Positions 1 to 10,720 are shown, counted from the first letter of the stretch. The stretch: 64,000 nucleotides of DNA from Massilia sp. HP4 (GCF_005222695.1 NZ_STGG01000047.1:1-64000); one strand, 5' to 3'. The notes: generated by a model not told the origin, from the letters alone. Numbers and translations: made by a program.

Positions 1-1030
1 CGAGGCGATGGCCGCCATCTCGATGCCGGGCGTGCACACGCTGCCGCGCACGCGCGAAGGCATTGTCGCCGCGGTCGAGCGCTCGATCGCCTCGTTCGCG
101 GCCCAGGTCGATATCCCGAGCGAAGAGTCGTATCTGTTCGTGCTCGAAGACCTGCAGGATGACCTGAATGCACGCGAAGTGGTCGGCACCGCCATCATCC
201 ACGCCTCGGCCGGCTCGAACGGCACCTATTTCGCCTTCCGCAACGACGTGATCCAGCAGGTCTCGCGCGACCTGAACATCAGCCACAGCGTGCACGCGCT
301 CACCTTGTGCTCGGAGCTGACCGCGTATTCGCAGCTCTCGGGTTTCTTCCTGCGCCACCGCGACAGCGCCGGCGTCGAGGCCGCGCTGCTGTCGCGCGCG
401 CGCCTGCTGTACGCCACGCTGGCCCCGCACCGCTTCGGCGACCGCTTCTTCGTGCCGCTGGCCGGGCGCCTCGATGCCGACGGCCAGTCGCCGTTCTGGA
501 ATGCGCTGGGCCGCAAGTTCTTCAGCATGGACTTCCTCGAAGCCGAGCGCCTGATCGAGGGCGCCCGCAACCGTACCCTGATCGTCGAGCTGATGCCGCA
601 TTATCCGGTCTACGTGCCGCTGCTGCCGGGCGACGCCCAGGCCGCGCTGGGCCAGATCCATCCGGGCGGCCAGATGGCCTTCGACCTGCTGGCGCAAGAA
701 GGTTTCGAGGCCGACGAATACATCGACATCTTCGATGGCGGCCCGATCCTGCAGGCACACAAGAATGCGCTGCGTTCGTTCTGCGCCTCGCACCGGGTGC
801 GCGTCGGCGCCGGCCCCGAATCTTCCCCGCGACCTGCACCTGACGTGGAACCGGTCGAGTATGCCGTGGCTGCTCTCGACAACGGTTTTCGCGCCGTGAC
901 CGTGCGCTCGGCGCCGATCGAACACGCGCACACCATCGCGCTCGCGCGCGACGTCCAGCAGGCGCTGGGCGTGACGACGGGCGACGAAGTCGTGTGCGTG
1001 CGCATCCAGGGAGAAGCCGCATGCTCGTGA
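1..1030 (+). CDS. aruF: Arginine N-succinyltransferase, alpha subunit (partial, 5' end outside window)
   Basis: Catalyses succinyl-CoA + L-arginine to N2-succinylarginine, the first step of the ammonia-producing AST pathway, in the cytoplasm with the beta subunit encoded next. The first whole in-frame codon begins at base 2. The usual AstA N-terminus (a segment resembling the start of the next gene, with VIRSAKLSDLDAL) is missing, so the start lies before the window. Family features seen are a GTAIIHA strand, ALGRKFFSMDF and IVELMPHYPVYVPLLP, each echoed in the downstream paralogue. The last 10 bases overlap the start of aruG, which suggests translational coupling. Assignment to the AruF subunit rests on gene order and similarity; the family assignment itself is firm. 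Confidence 0.93.
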   Translation, partial: EAMAAISMPGVHTLPRTREGIVAAVERSIASFAAQVDIPSEESYLFVLEDLQDDLNAREVVGTAIIHASAGSNGTYFAFRNDVIQQVSRDLNISHSVHALTLCSELTAYSQLSGFFLRHRDSAGVEAALLSRARLLYATLAPHRFGDRFFVPLAGRLDADGQSPFWNALGRKFFSMDFLEAERLIEGARNRTLIVELMPHYPVYVPLLPGDAQAALGQIHPGGQMAFDLLAQEGFEADEYIDIFDGGPILQAHKNALRSFCASHRVRVGAGPESSPRPAPDVEPVEYAVAALDNGFRAVTVRSAPIEHAHTIALARDVQQALGVTTGDEVVCVRIQGEAACS

Positions 1031-2073
1031 TCCGTTCCGCCAAACTGTCCGACCTGGACGCCCTGATCGAGATGGCGCGCCAGGCCGGCAGCGGCATGAC
1101 CACCCTGAAGCCCGATCCCGAGATGCTGGGCCAGCGCCTGGCGACGTCAGAGGCCTCGTTCGCCGAGACCATCGCGCCCGAAAAACGCGACTATATGTTC
1201 GTGCTGGAGCATACCGAAGACGCCAGCATCGCCGGCGTGTGCGCGATCAAGGGCGCGGTCGGCCTGACCGAGCCGTTCTACAACTACCGCATCGGCACCC
1301 TGGTGCACTGCAGCCGCGAGCTGAACGTGTTCACCCGGATGGAGACGCTGTACCTGTCGAACGACCTGACCGGCTCGACCGAACTGTGCTCGCTGTTCCT
1401 GCTGCCGCAGTACCGCGCCGGCTTCAACGGCAAGTGGCTGTCCAAGAGCCGCTTCCTGTTCATCGCCCAGTTCTCTCACCTGTTCACCGAAAAGATCATC
1501 GCCGAGATGCGCGGCTACCAGGACGAGGCGGGCGACTCGCCGTTCTATGAAGGCCTGGGCCGCCACTTCTTCAAGATGGATTTCAACCATGTCGACGGCC
1601 TGACCGCGATCGGCAAGAAATCCTTCATCGCCGAGCTGATGCCGCGCCAGCCGCTGTACGTCGACTACCTGCCGCCATCGGCGAGCGAGGTGATCGGCAA
1701 GGTGCACACCTCGACCCAGCCGGCGCGCCGCCTGCTGGAGCAAGAAGGCATGCATTACGAGGGCTATGTCGACATCTTCGACGCCGGCCCGGTGCTGCAG
1801 GGCCGCGTGTCCGAGCTGCGCGCAGTGCGCGACAGCGTGCTGGCGGTGGCGGCCGAAGGGCTGCCCGCGGAGGATCACGATGCGGCGCCGGACACCGAGC
1901 ACATGCTGGTGTCGAACACCCGCCTCGACGATTTCCGGATGATCCTGACCCGCGCCGTGCCCGGCGCCACCAGCGTGGCCCTGACGCCTGAGGAATTGAT
2001 TCAGCTGCGCTGCAGCGCGGGCGACAACGTGCGTACCCTGACACTCAATACCAGGAAAAACAGCCATGGCTAA
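1021..2073 (+). CDS. aruG: Arginine N-succinyltransferase, beta subunit
   Basis: 350 residues, the second subunit of the heteromeric succinyltransferase. The start at 1021 (MLVIRSAKLSDLDALIEMA) is chosen because it gives the classic AstA N-terminus; an in-frame start 27 bases upstream would only add non-conserved residues inside aruF. Paralogue of the preceding gene, with matching segments GLGRHFFKMDF, FIAELMPRQPLYVDYLP and YVDIFDAGPVLQ. It overlaps aruF by 10 bases and astD by 8 bases, so these three are surely one transcript with coupled translation. Two AstA-family genes in tandem follow the Pseudomonas aruF-aruG arrangement rather than the single astA of Escherichia coli. Confidence 0.95.
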   Translation: MLVIRSAKLSDLDALIEMARQAGSGMTTLKPDPEMLGQRLATSEASFAETIAPEKRDYMFVLEHTEDASIAGVCAIKGAVGLTEPFYNYRIGTLVHCSRELNVFTRMETLYLSNDLTGSTELCSLFLLPQYRAGFNGKWLSKSRFLFIAQFSHLFTEKIIAEMRGYQDEAGDSPFYEGLGRHFFKMDFNHVDGLTAIGKKSFIAELMPRQPLYVDYLPPSASEVIGKVHTSTQPARRLLEQEGMHYEGYVDIFDAGPVLQGRVSELRAVRDSVLAVAAEGLPAEDHDAAPDTEHMLVSNTRLDDFRMILTRAVPGATSVALTPEELIQLRCSAGDNVRTLTLNTRKNSHG

Positions 2074-3562
2074 TCTATCGAACTACATCAATGGCGAGTG
2101 GCTCGCCGGCAGCGGTCGCGAACTGGCCACGGTCGATCCCTCGACCGGCCGCCAGACCTGGACCAGCAATGAATCGACGCAGGACGACGTGGCGCGTGCT
2201 GCACAAGCCGCCCACGACAGCTTCGAAGCCTGGGCGCTGGCGTCGCTGGACGAACGCATCGCGGTCGCCACGCGCTTTCGCGACCTGCTGAAGGAAAACG
2301 CCGAGGAGCTGGCGGCGACCATTGCCGAGGAAGTCGGCAAGCCCCTGTGGGAAGCGCGCACCGAAGTGGCCACCATGGCCAACAAGATCGACATTTCTGT
2401 CCTTTCCTACGGCGCACGCACCGGCGAGACGGCCAGCAAGGTCGCCGACGGCAATGCCGTGCTGCGCCACCGCCCGCATGGCGTGTTCGCCGTGTATGGC
2501 CCGTATAACTTCCCCGGCCACCTGCCGAACGGCCACATCGTGCCGGCCCTGATCGCGGGTAACACCGTCGTGTTCAAGCCGAGCGAATACGCGCCGCGCA
2601 CCGCCGTCAAGACTGTTCAATTGTGGGCCAAGGCCGGCCTGCCGGCAGGGGTGCTCAACCTGGTCAATGGCGGCCGCGAGACCGGCATCGCGCTGGGCCA
2701 GGAGCCGCTGGTCGATGGCGTGCTGTTCACCGGCAGCAGCCAGACCGGCGCCGCCCTGCACAAGCAGTTCGGCGGCCAGCCGGGCAAGATGCTGGCGCTG
2801 GAAATGGGTGGCAATAATCCGCTGGTGGTCTGGGACCTCAGCGACAACCCTGAAGATATCGACGCCGCCGTCCATCACACCGTGATGTCGGCCTTTATCT
2901 CGGCCGGCCAGCGCTGCACCTGCGCGCGCCGCCTGGTGATCCAGGATAACGAGGCGGGCCAGGCGTTCCTGGCACGCCTGGTCGAAGTGGCGGCACAGCT
3001 GCAGGTCGGCCCATCGAACGCCGAGCCGCAACCGTTCATGGGGCCGGTGGTCTCGAGCGCCGTGGCCGCACGCCTGGTGCAGGCGCAAGCCGATATGGCG
3101 ACCAAGGGCGGCAAGATCCTGCTGCAGATGCGCCAGCTCGACACCAATGCCGGCTTCGTCACCGCCGGCATCGTCGACACCACCGATGCGCAAGGTATTC
3201 CGGACGAAGAGTGGTTCGGCCCGCTGCTGCAGGTGATCCGCGTGCACAGCTTCGACGACGCCCTGCGCGTGGCCAACGCCACCGAATTCGGCCTGGCTTC
3301 GGCACTGCTGTCGCCGAGCCAGGAACTGTGGTCGCGTTTTTCCGTCCGCGCTCGCGCCGGCATCGTCAACTGGAACCGGCCGACTACCGGAGCTGCCAGC
3401 TCGGCGCCGTTCGGCGGCGTCGGCAAGTCGGGCAACCATCGCCCGAGCGCCTATTACGCGGCCGACTACTGCGCCTATCCGGTGGCCTCGATCGAGACGG
3501 CGGCGCTGGAATTGCCGGCCAAGCTGTCGCCCGGCCTGGCCTTCCCGGGCAAGGGAGCGTAA
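2066..3562 (+). CDS. astD: N-succinylglutamate 5-semialdehyde dehydrogenase
   Basis: 498 residues, full length for AstD. Oxidises N-succinylglutamate semialdehyde to N-succinylglutamate with NAD(P)+, the fourth AST step. An aldehyde dehydrogenase fold is clear: [14 protein letters not shown] near the cofactor site, FTGSSQTG in the Rossmann part, the general-base Glu in ALEMGGNNP, and the nucleophilic Cys in [28 protein letters not shown] near the C-terminus is typical of AstD. The ATG at 2066 sits inside the last codons of aruG. It is followed by two bases and then astB. Confidence 0.96.
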   Translation: MANLSNYINGEWLAGSGRELATVDPSTGRQTWTSNESTQDDVARAAQAAHDSFEAWALASLDERIAVATRFRDLLKENAEELAATIAEEVGKPLWEARTEVATMANKIDISVLSYGARTGETASKVADGNAVLRHRPHGVFAVYGPYNFPGHLPNGHIVPALIAGNTVVFKPSEYAPRTAVKTVQLWAKAGLPAGVLNLVNGGRETGIALGQEPLVDGVLFTGSSQTGAALHKQFGGQPGKMLALEMGGNNPLVVWDLSDNPEDIDAAVHHTVMSAFISAGQRCTCARRLVIQDNEAGQAFLARLVEVAAQLQVGPSNAEPQPFMGPVVSSAVAARLVQAQADMATKGGKILLQMRQLDTNAGFVTAGIVDTTDAQGIPDEEWFGPLLQVIRVHSFDDALRVANATEFGLASALLSPSQELWSRFSVRARAGIVNWNRPTTGAASSAPFGGVGKSGNHRPSAYYAADYCAYPVASIETAALELPAKLSPGLAFPGKGA

Positions 3563-3564
3563 GC

Positions 3565-4905
3565 ATGCGTGACGCCCGCGAATTCAATTTCGACGGCCTG
3601 GTCGGCCCATCGCACAACTATGCCGGCCTCTCGTTCGGCAACGTCGCCTCGTTCAATAATGTGCGCGCGGCCTCGAATCCGCGCCAGGCCGCGCTGCAGG
3701 GCCTGGCCAAGATGCGCGAGCTGGCCGCGCGCGGCTTCGCCCAGGCGGTGATGCCGCCGCAGGGACGCCCGAACTTCCGCCTGCTGCGCAGCCTGGGCTT
3801 CTCTGGCACCGATGCAGATGTCCTCGCGCGCGCTTACCGCGAAGCGCCGGTGATCCTGGCCTGCGCCTGGTCGGCCGCGCCGATGTGGACGGCGAACGCC
3901 GGCACCGTGAGCCCGTCGGCCGACTCGCTCGACGGCCGCGTGCATTTCACCGCCGCCAACCTGAACAACAAGCTGCACCGCGCCGAAGAGCACCTGCAAG
4001 CTACCCGCACCCTGCGCGCCATCTTCGCCGATAGCAATCGCTTCGTGGTGCACGATACGCTGCCCTCGGTGCCGGCCTTCGCCGACGAAGGCGCCGCCAA
4101 CCACACGCGCTTTGCCGCCAGCCATGGCGCCCCCGGCGTCGAGTTCTTCGTGTATGGCCGGGTCGAGTTCGATCCGTCGGCGCCAAGCCCGAAAAAATAC
4201 CCGGCGCGCCAGACGCTGGAAGCCTCGCAGGCCATCGCCCGCCTGCATGGCCTGGACCCGGCGCGCACCGTGTTCGCCGCGCAGAATCCGGACGTGATCG
4301 ACCAGGGCGTGTTCCACAACGACGTGATCTCGGTCGGCAACGGCAATGTGCTGTTCTATCACGAGCAGGCCTTCGCCGACGAGGCGGGCACGCTGGAGGC
4401 GCTCCGGCGCGCGCTGGCCGGCGTCGACACGGAGTTGCAGGCCGTGCGCGTGGACGGCAGCCAGGTGCCGGTGGCCGATGCGGTGGCCAGCTACCTGTTC
4501 AACAGCCAGCTGCTGTCCAAACCAGACGGCCGCATGGCGCTGGTGGTGCCGCACGAGTGCCGCGAGAACGCGGCGGTCTCGAACTACCTGGCCGGCCTGG
4601 TCGCCAGCGGCGGCCCGATCGACGAGCTGGTCGAATTCGACCTGCGCCAGAGCATGCGCAATGGCGGCGGACCGGCCTGCCTGCGCCTGCGCGTGGTGCT
4701 GACCGACGAAGAAGCCGCCGCCATGCACCAGGGCGTGATCATGACCGAGACGCTATATGCGCGGCTGGTCGCCTGGGTTGAACAACATTATCGCGACCGC
4801 GTCGAGCCGCAAGACCTGGCCGACCCGCAGCTGGCCATCGAATGCGCCGCGGCGCTGGAAGAACTCACACGCATCCTCGGATTGCCGGGGCTGTACGACT
4901 TGTAA
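3565..4905 (+). CDS. astB: N-succinylarginine dihydrolase
   Basis: 446 residues. Hydrolyses N-succinylarginine to N-succinylornithine, two ammonia and CO2, the second AST step. It belongs to the amidinotransferase/dihydrolase superfamily: the N-terminal [16 protein letters not shown] is the AstB signature, with the conserved Glu region [10 protein letters not shown], the His region [14 protein letters not shown] and the catalytic Cys in [11 protein letters not shown] near the C-terminus. The ATG at 3565 is chosen because it begins directly before this signature, two bases after the astD stop; the open frame runs further upstream only as a shadow within astD. A 102-base gap with a short dyad but no T-run separates it from gdh. 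Confidence 0.96.
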   Translation: MRDAREFNFDGLVGPSHNYAGLSFGNVASFNNVRAASNPRQAALQGLAKMRELAARGFAQAVMPPQGRPNFRLLRSLGFSGTDADVLARAYREAPVILACAWSAAPMWTANAGTVSPSADSLDGRVHFTAANLNNKLHRAEEHLQATRTLRAIFADSNRFVVHDTLPSVPAFADEGAANHTRFAASHGAPGVEFFVYGRVEFDPSAPSPKKYPARQTLEASQAIARLHGLDPARTVFAAQNPDVIDQGVFHNDVISVGNGNVLFYHEQAFADEAGTLEALRRALAGVDTELQAVRVDGSQVPVADAVASYLFNSQLLSKPDGRMALVVPHECRENAAVSNYLAGLVASGGPIDELVEFDLRQSMRNGGGPACLRLRVVLTDEEAAAMHQGVIMTETLYARLVAWVEQHYRDRVEPQDLADPQLAIECAAALEELTRILGLPGLYDL

Positions 4906-5007
4906 CGATGTAGTATCCGGACGGGAGATCCCTGTCCAGCATAAGCAGGGAAGCGCGCAAGGCCACGAGCCGATGGCGCACCAGGCACACAACTTTGGAG
5001 AAGCAAG

Positions 5008-8000
5008 ATGAAAGACATGCCCAACGATTTGCGCAACCAGACGCTCGCCCTGGTCGGTGCAAACCAGTCCGCCAACAGCGCCCAGGTCAATGCCCTGATC
5101 GCCGCCTGGCTCGGATCGCTCGACGACGAAGACCTGGCCGGCACCGCGCCGCACAGCCTGGCTCCGGTGCTGGTCGAGGGATTCTCGCAACTGGCCCAGC
5201 GTACCGGCCCCGGCGCCCAGATCGCCAACATGCGCTATTCGGACGGCCGCGGCGGCACCGCCACCGCACTCCTGATCCTGAATGACGACCGTCCTTACCT
5301 GGTCGACTCCTTCGTCATGGCTTTGCGCCGCGAACGCATCACCGCCGCCGGCGTGATGAACGCCGTGCTGGCGGTGCGCCGTGACGCGCAAGGCGCGGTG
5401 GTGGCCGTCGGCGAAGCCGGCAGCCCGCTGGAATCGATCGTCCTGTGCCTGCTGAACGACGAGCTGCAATTCGAAGAGCTGGACAAGCTGACCGCGCGCC
5501 TGCGCATGGTCGCCAACGACGCCGCCACCGTGCAGCGTGACGCCGTCGCCATGGGCGACCGCATGACGGCCGTCGCCGCCGCCGCCGCTGCCGCCGGCAC
5601 CCCGGAAGGCCAGGAAGTCGCGGCCTTCCTCGAGTGGGCCAAGAACGAAGGCTACGAGCCGTTCGGCTACGCCTACTACGTCGTCAAGCCGGGCGCGCGC
5701 GAACTCGAACGCGACATCCCGAGCCGCATCGGTGTGCTGAAGGACACTGACCATCCGGTCTACGGCACCTGCCTGGCCAGCATCCCGGGCGACTTCGAGA
5801 CCCTGTCGCTGCGCGCCGAGAACCTGTCGATCGTCAAGGCCGACGTCGCCGGCACGCTGCACCGCGATGCGCCGCTGGACTTCATCGGCGTGCGCGACCT
5901 GGATGCGCAAGGCAAGATCCTGGGCGAGCACTGCTTCATCGGCCTGTTCACCCGCGCCGCCACCTCGACCCCGCTGGCGCGCCTGCCGTTCGCGCGCGGC
6001 CGCGTCGCGCGCGTGCTGTCCATCGCCGGCGTGCGCCAGGAAGGCTTCCGCGCCGAGAAATTCATCGAGATCCTCGAATCGCTGCCGCGCACCGAAGCGC
6101 TGGAAGCCGAGCCGGAATGGCTGGCCGAGGTCTGCGGCGCCGTGGTCTCGCTGTACAAGCAGCCGCGCGCGAAAGTGTTCGCGCGCCGCGACGTCTACCA
6201 GCGCCACCTGAACGTGCTGGTCTACCTGCCGCGCGAGCGCTTCAGCAATGCCGTTGCATCGAGCCTGGCCGCTGCCCTCAAGGACAGCTCGGGCGCGCGC
6301 GAGGTCGACGTCCAGACCCTGGTGGCCGATGGCCCGCTGGCGCGCGTCTACCTGACCGCCCACGCCGCGCGCTACCCGCTCGACCTGGAAAGCGACATCC
6401 AGCGTCCGCTGCTGGGCGTGCTCGATGGCTGGCACGACCGCTTCGCCGAGTTGATCAACTCGGTCGACGAGAGCCGCCAGCGCAGCCTGATGCGCAAGAT
6501 CGTGCCGACCCTGCCAGTGAACTTCGTGGCCGCCACCGCGCCCGAAACCGCGTTCCGCGACGTGCATGCGCTGCTCACCAAGTGCCGCCCGGACCGCGTG
6601 ACCGCGCGCATCGAACACGATGACGCCGCCGGCGCCTCGATCCGCCTTTATTCGAGCGAGACCGTGCCGTCGCTGTCGCGCATCCTGCCGGCGCTGCAGA
6701 ACGCCGGCATCGCGGTCGACCGCGAGCAGACCTACCGCCACACCGGCCTGGATGGCGTGCGCCGCTACGTCAGTGCGCTGACGGTCGATGCCGAGAGCGC
6801 GGCCAAGCTGGCCAAGCCGGGCATCGCCAACGTCGCCGAAGAGTTGTTCAGCGCCCTGTTCAACGACGAGGCCGAAGACGGCCGCATGAACGGTCTCACC
6901 ATCGAAGGCGGCCTGGCGCTGCGCGAAGTGCAGCTGGTGCGCGCCTACATCAGCTACTGGCGCCAGCTCGGCTCCAAGTTCTCGGTGCGCTACATGGCCG
7001 AAACGCTGCGCACCCAGCCTGCGCTGGTCAAGGAATTCGTCGCCGGCTTCCTGGAGCGCTTCGACCCGGCCCTGAGCGAAGAGCAGCGCAACGAAGGCAG
7101 CACCAGGCTGGCCACCCTCAAGACCGGCCTGCCGAGCGTGAACCACGCCGACACCGAAGAGATCATGGGCGCGCTGGTCGACCTGGCGCTGGCCACCGTG
7201 CGCACCAACTACTTCCAGAACAGCGGCGAGAAGATCATCTTCAAGGTCGACACCAGCAACCTGGCGCTGGCGCCCGAGCCGCGTCCATTCCGCGAGATCT
7301 ATGTGTTCTCGCGCCGCTTCGAAGGCGTGCACCTGCGCGGCGGCCCGGTCGCCCGCGGCGGCCTGCGCTGGTCGGACCGCATGGAAGACTACCGCACCGA
7401 GGTGCTGGGCCTGGTGAAGGCGCAGATGGTCAAGAACGCCGTCATCGTGCCGGCCGGCTCGAAGGGCGGTTTCGTGTGCAAGCAGATGCCTGCCGGCGCC
7501 CCGCGCGAAGTGGTGGCGGCCGAAGGCGAGGCATGCTACCGCCTGTTCATCGCAAGCCTGCTCGAAGTGACCGACAACCGCGTGCAGGGCGAGATCGTGC
7601 CGCCGCCAGCGACCGCGCGCCATGACCAGGACGACCCCTACCTGGTGGTGGCGGCCGACAAGGGCACCGCGACCTTCTCGGACATCGCCAACAGCATCGC
7701 GGTCGAGCGCGGCTTCTGGCTGGGCGACGCCTTCGCCTCGGGCGGCTCGAACGGCTACGACCACAAGAAGATGGGCATCACCGCCAAGGGCGCGTTCGAA
7801 GCGGTCAAGCGCCACTTCTACGAACTGGGCCACGACCTGGCCAACAATCCGATCACCATGGTCGGCGTGGGCGATATGTCGGGCGACGTGTTCGGCAATG
7901 GCGTGCTGCTGTCGCGCCAGTTGAAGCTGGTGGCGGCCTTCGACCATCGCCATATCTTCCTGGACCCGACCCCGGATGTCGAAGTCTCGTTCAAGGAACG

Positions 8001-9702
8001 CGAGCGCATGTTCGCGCTGCCACGCTCGTCGTGGGAAGATTATGACCGGAGCCTGATCTCGGCGGGCGGCGGCGTGTATCCGCGTAGCGCCCGTTCGATC
8101 GAGCTGTCGCCGCAGATCCGCGAAGTGCTGGGCATCGAAGAGACCTCGCTCCCTCCGCAGGAACTGATGCACCGCATCGTCAAGGCGCCGGTCGACCTGT
8201 TCTACAACGGCGGCATCGGCACCTATATCAAGGCTTCGACCGAGACCCACGCGCAAGTAAAGGACCGCGCCAACGACGGGATCCGCGTCGACGGCAACGA
8301 ACTTCGTTGCAAGGTGGTGGCCGAAGGCGGTAACCTGGGCGCGACCCAGGCCGGCCGCATCGAGTTCGCCCTTAGCGGTGGCCGCATCTTCACCGATGCG
8401 ATCGACAACTCGGCCGGCGTGGATTGCTCGGACCACGAAGTGAACGTCAAGATCTGGCTCGACACCGAAGTCAACGCCGGCAAGCTGCCAGAGAATGACC
8501 GTAACCGCATCCTGAACGAGATGACGGGCGAGATCGAGCGCCTGGTCTTGCGCGACAATACGCTGCAGACCCATCTGCTGACCCGCGAAGTGCAGGCGCA
8601 GGCCAATAGCGCGGTGGTCGACGGCTACATTGCCCTGATCGGCAACCTGGAAGCCGAAGGCGCGGTCTCGCGCGAGCTGGAACAACTGCCGGCGGACGTC
8701 GAACTGCAGCGCCGCAAGTCGCTGGGCCTGGGCCTGACGGCGCCGGAACTGGCGGTGGTCATTGCCAACGTCAAGAACCGCTTCAAGCGCACCCTGGCGG
8801 CGCTCGACCTGACCTCTGAAGTGTGGGCCGACTCGCTGCTGCGTCCTTACTTCCCGGCGCAACTGGTCGCGACCCGCGATCCGCTGGATCACCCGCTGGC
8901 CAATACCATCCTGGCCACCGTGCTGGCCAACGAGGCGGTCAACCGCTGCGGCCCGTTGATGCTGCGCGACCTGGCGCTGGAACACCGCATCGATGAGACC
9001 GAAGTGGTGAAGGCCTGGGCCCGCGCCTGGGCGGCCCTGCACCTGGCGCCGGTATTCGAGGCGCTCGACCACGATGCGCTGGTGGTGCCGCGCGACGTGT
9101 CGGTTTCGGTCGACAACCGCAGCCGCGCCATGCTGCGCGCCACGGTCGAAGGCGTGCTGTCGCTGCCGGCCAATTCGGAAGGCCTCAAGGAGCTGTCGAC
9201 CCTGTTCGCCGAAGCGGACGCGAGCCAGGCGCCGCAGATCCGCTCCGAAGCCGACGGCCACACCGGCCTGCCGGTGCCGTTCGCGGCGGCCTGGAAGGCG
9301 GTCGAGATCATCGAATCGCAGGCCTCCTTCCTGTTCGCGGCGGTGTCGGTGCAGCGTCCGGGCGGCATGACCCTGCTGCAGTTCCTGCAGATCGGCACCG
9401 TGCTGCGCCAGAAGGTCGGCATCGACACGCTGGAGCTGGGCCTGAAACTGCCGGCGCAGAGCAAGTCGCAAGAGCAGCTGCGCAACTATGCGCTGCAGTC
9501 GCTGCGCCGCGCCCAGCAGCGCCTCCTGCTGCAGGTGATCGAGCGTGCAGGTAGCAATGGCAGCAATATGGAAGCGGCGGTGGAAGAGGTGATGGCTGCG
9601 CGCGGCCTCTCCGGCTTCGCCCAGCCGGCCGACCTGGAGCAGGCGATGCTGGATGTGTGGGCCTTGTCCGAAGGCTTGAACCCAGAACGCCTGGCGGCCT
9701 GA
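5008..9702 (+). CDS. gdhB: NAD-specific glutamate dehydrogenase, large (about 170 kDa) class
   Basis: 1,564 residues, the size of the large bacterial NAD-GDH family (Pfam Bac_GDH). Deaminates L-glutamate to 2-oxoglutarate and ammonia, mainly catabolic. The N-terminal 450 or so residues are the regulatory ACT-like part. The catalytic core begins near residue 780 with VARGGLRWSDRMEDYRTEV, AQMVKNAVIVPAGSKGGFV (active-site Lys region) and, near residue 1110, the dinucleotide-binding GGNLGATQAGRIEFAL. The start is supported by TTTGGAGAAGCAAG just before the ATG. It lies between astB and astE, and astE begins three bases after its stop, so it is part of the arginine operon. Its product uses the glutamate the AST pathway releases. 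Confidence 0.95.
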   Translation: MKDMPNDLRNQTLALVGANQSANSAQVNALIAAWLGSLDDEDLAGTAPHSLAPVLVEGFSQLAQRTGPGAQIANMRYSDGRGGTATALLILNDDRPYLVDSFVMALRRERITAAGVMNAVLAVRRDAQGAVVAVGEAGSPLESIVLCLLNDELQFEELDKLTARLRMVANDAATVQRDAVAMGDRMTAVAAAAAAAGTPEGQEVAAFLEWAKNEGYEPFGYAYYVVKPGARELERDIPSRIGVLKDTDHPVYGTCLASIPGDFETLSLRAENLSIVKADVAGTLHRDAPLDFIGVRDLDAQGKILGEHCFIGLFTRAATSTPLARLPFARGRVARVLSIAGVRQEGFRAEKFIEILESLPRTEALEAEPEWLAEVCGAVVSLYKQPRAKVFARRDVYQRHLNVLVYLPRERFSNAVASSLAAALKDSSGAREVDVQTLVADGPLARVYLTAHAARYPLDLESDIQRPLLGVLDGWHDRFAELINSVDESRQRSLMRKIVPTLPVNFVAATAPETAFRDVHALLTKCRPDRVTARIEHDDAAGASIRLYSSETVPSLSRILPALQNAGIAVDREQTYRHTGLDGVRRYVSALTVDAESAAKLAKPGIANVAEELFSALFNDEAEDGRMNGLTIEGGLALREVQLVRAYISYWRQLGSKFSVRYMAETLRTQPALVKEFVAGFLERFDPALSEEQRNEGSTRLATLKTGLPSVNHADTEEIMGALVDLALATVRTNYFQNSGEKIIFKVDTSNLALAPEPRPFREIYVFSRRFEGVHLRGGPVARGGLRWSDRMEDYRTEVLGLVKAQMVKNAVIVPAGSKGGFVCKQMPAGAPREVVAAEGEACYRLFIASLLEVTDNRVQGEIVPPPATARHDQDDPYLVVAADKGTATFSDIANSIAVERGFWLGDAFASGGSNGYDHKKMGITAKGAFEAVKRHFYELGHDLANNPITMVGVGDMSGDVFGNGVLLSRQLKLVAAFDHRHIFLDPTPDVEVSFKERERMFALPRSSWEDYDRSLISAGGGVYPRSARSIELSPQIREVLGIEETSLPPQELMHRIVKAPVDLFYNGGIGTYIKASTETHAQVKDRANDGIRVDGNELRCKVVAEGGNLGATQAGRIEFALSGGRIFTDAIDNSAGVDCSDHEVNVKIWLDTEVNAGKLPENDRNRILNEMTGEIERLVLRDNTLQTHLLTREVQAQANSAVVDGYIALIGNLEAEGAVSRELEQLPADVELQRRKSLGLGLTAPELAVVIANVKNRFKRTLAALDLTSEVWADSLLRPYFPAQLVATRDPLDHPLANTILATVLANEAVNRCGPLMLRDLALEHRIDETEVVKAWARAWAALHLAPVFEALDHDALVVPRDVSVSVDNRSRAMLRATVEGVLSLPANSEGLKELSTLFAEADASQAPQIRSEADGHTGLPVPFAAAWKAVEIIESQASFLFAAVSVQRPGGMTLLQFLQIGTVLRQKVGIDTLELGLKLPAQSKSQEQLRNYALQSLRRAQQRLLLQVIERAGSNGSNMEAAVEEVMAARGLSGFAQPADLEQAMLDVWALSEGLNPERLAA

Positions 9703-9705
9703 GTC

Positions 9706-10692
9706 GTGAGCGCATTGCCCGAAGCAGTGCGCGCGCTGGCCGAGGCGGACTTCGCCTCGGTCGCGCAGCGCTTCCAGGATGCCGGCTTCGCGGTTGCGCA
9801 GCCGGCATCCGGTGTGCTGACCGTGAAGTCGACGACGCCCGATCCGGCGCGCGCCAGCGTGCTGGTGTCGGTCGGCGTGCATGGCGACGAGACCGGGCCG
9901 ATCGAGATGGTCGCGTACCTGGTCGAGGCGCTGTCGCGTACCCCGGATGCGCTGGCGGTGGACCTGATGCTGTGCGTCGGGAATATCGACGCGATCCGGC
10001 TCGGCAAACGTTTTGTCGACGCGGACCTGAACCGGATGTTCCGTCTCGAGCGCGGCTCGCTGGCCGGCACCTTCGAGGCGGGACGCGCCGACGTGCTGAT
10101 CGCGGCCACCCGCGCCTTTTTTGACGGCAGCGGCCCGCAGCGCTGGCACTTCGACCTGCATACGGCGATCCGGCCTTCGCACTACCCGATGTTCGCGATC
10201 GTGCCCGAGCTGATCGAAGACACGGCGCGCACAGGCCTGGTCGACTGGCTGGGCGAGGCCGGCATCGGGGCCGTCATCATGAACCCGGCTTCGGCCGGCA
10301 CCTATAGTTACTTCACCTGCGAACACCTGGGCGCGGCCGGCAGCACGGTCGAGCTGGGGCGGGTCGGCACGCTGGGGCAGAACGACCTGTCGCAGTTCGC
10401 CGATGCGTCGAAGGCGCTCGACCGTTTGCTGCGCGGCCAGCCTGCTGGAGAGGCGAAGGCGGCGCCGCACGTGTTCGCGACGGCGCAGTCGATCATGAAG
10501 CTGTCCGACGCATTCACCATGCGCGTGGGCCGCGAGACCTGGAACTTCACGCCGATGAAGCAGGGCGAGGTGATCGCCTCCGATGGCGACACGGTCTATA
10601 CCGTGCAGCGCGACGAGGAACTGGTCGTGTTCCCGAACCCTGACGTGCGGGTAGGATTGCGCGCCGGGATCATGGTGGTGCGCATCAATTAA
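9706..10692 (+). CDS. astE: Succinylglutamate desuccinylase
   Basis: 328 residues, usual length. Last AST step: a zinc-dependent hydrolase that splits N-succinylglutamate into succinate and glutamate. M14/AspA-like fold with zinc ligands in VGVHGDETGP (HxxE) and the later His in HFDLHTAIRPS; a catalytic Glu is expected in the GSTVELGRVG segment. It starts at GTG 9706, three bases after the gdh stop, with no separate promoter visible, so expression probably depends on read-through from gdh. A strong terminator follows immediately. astC is not in the window; it may lie upstream of aruF. Confidence 0.95.
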   Translation: MSALPEAVRALAEADFASVAQRFQDAGFAVAQPASGVLTVKSTTPDPARASVLVSVGVHGDETGPIEMVAYLVEALSRTPDALAVDLMLCVGNIDAIRLGKRFVDADLNRMFRLERGSLAGTFEAGRADVLIAATRAFFDGSGPQRWHFDLHTAIRPSHYPMFAIVPELIEDTARTGLVDWLGEAGIGAVIMNPASAGTYSYFTCEHLGAAGSTVELGRVGTLGQNDLSQFADASKALDRLLRGQPAGEAKAAPHVFATAQSIMKLSDAFTMRVGRETWNFTPMKQGEVIASDGDTVYTVQRDEELVVFPNPDVRVGLRAGIMVVRIN

Positions 10693-10694
10693 AG

Positions 10695-10720
10695 AAGAGC
10701 GAGCCGCGGCTCGCTCTTTT
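10695..10720 (+). terminator. Rho-independent terminator of the arginine operon
   Basis: A perfect 12+12-base palindrome (AAGAGCGAGCCG and its complement) whose right arm runs into four T, three bases after the astE stop. It closes the aruF-astE transcript. Confidence 0.85.
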
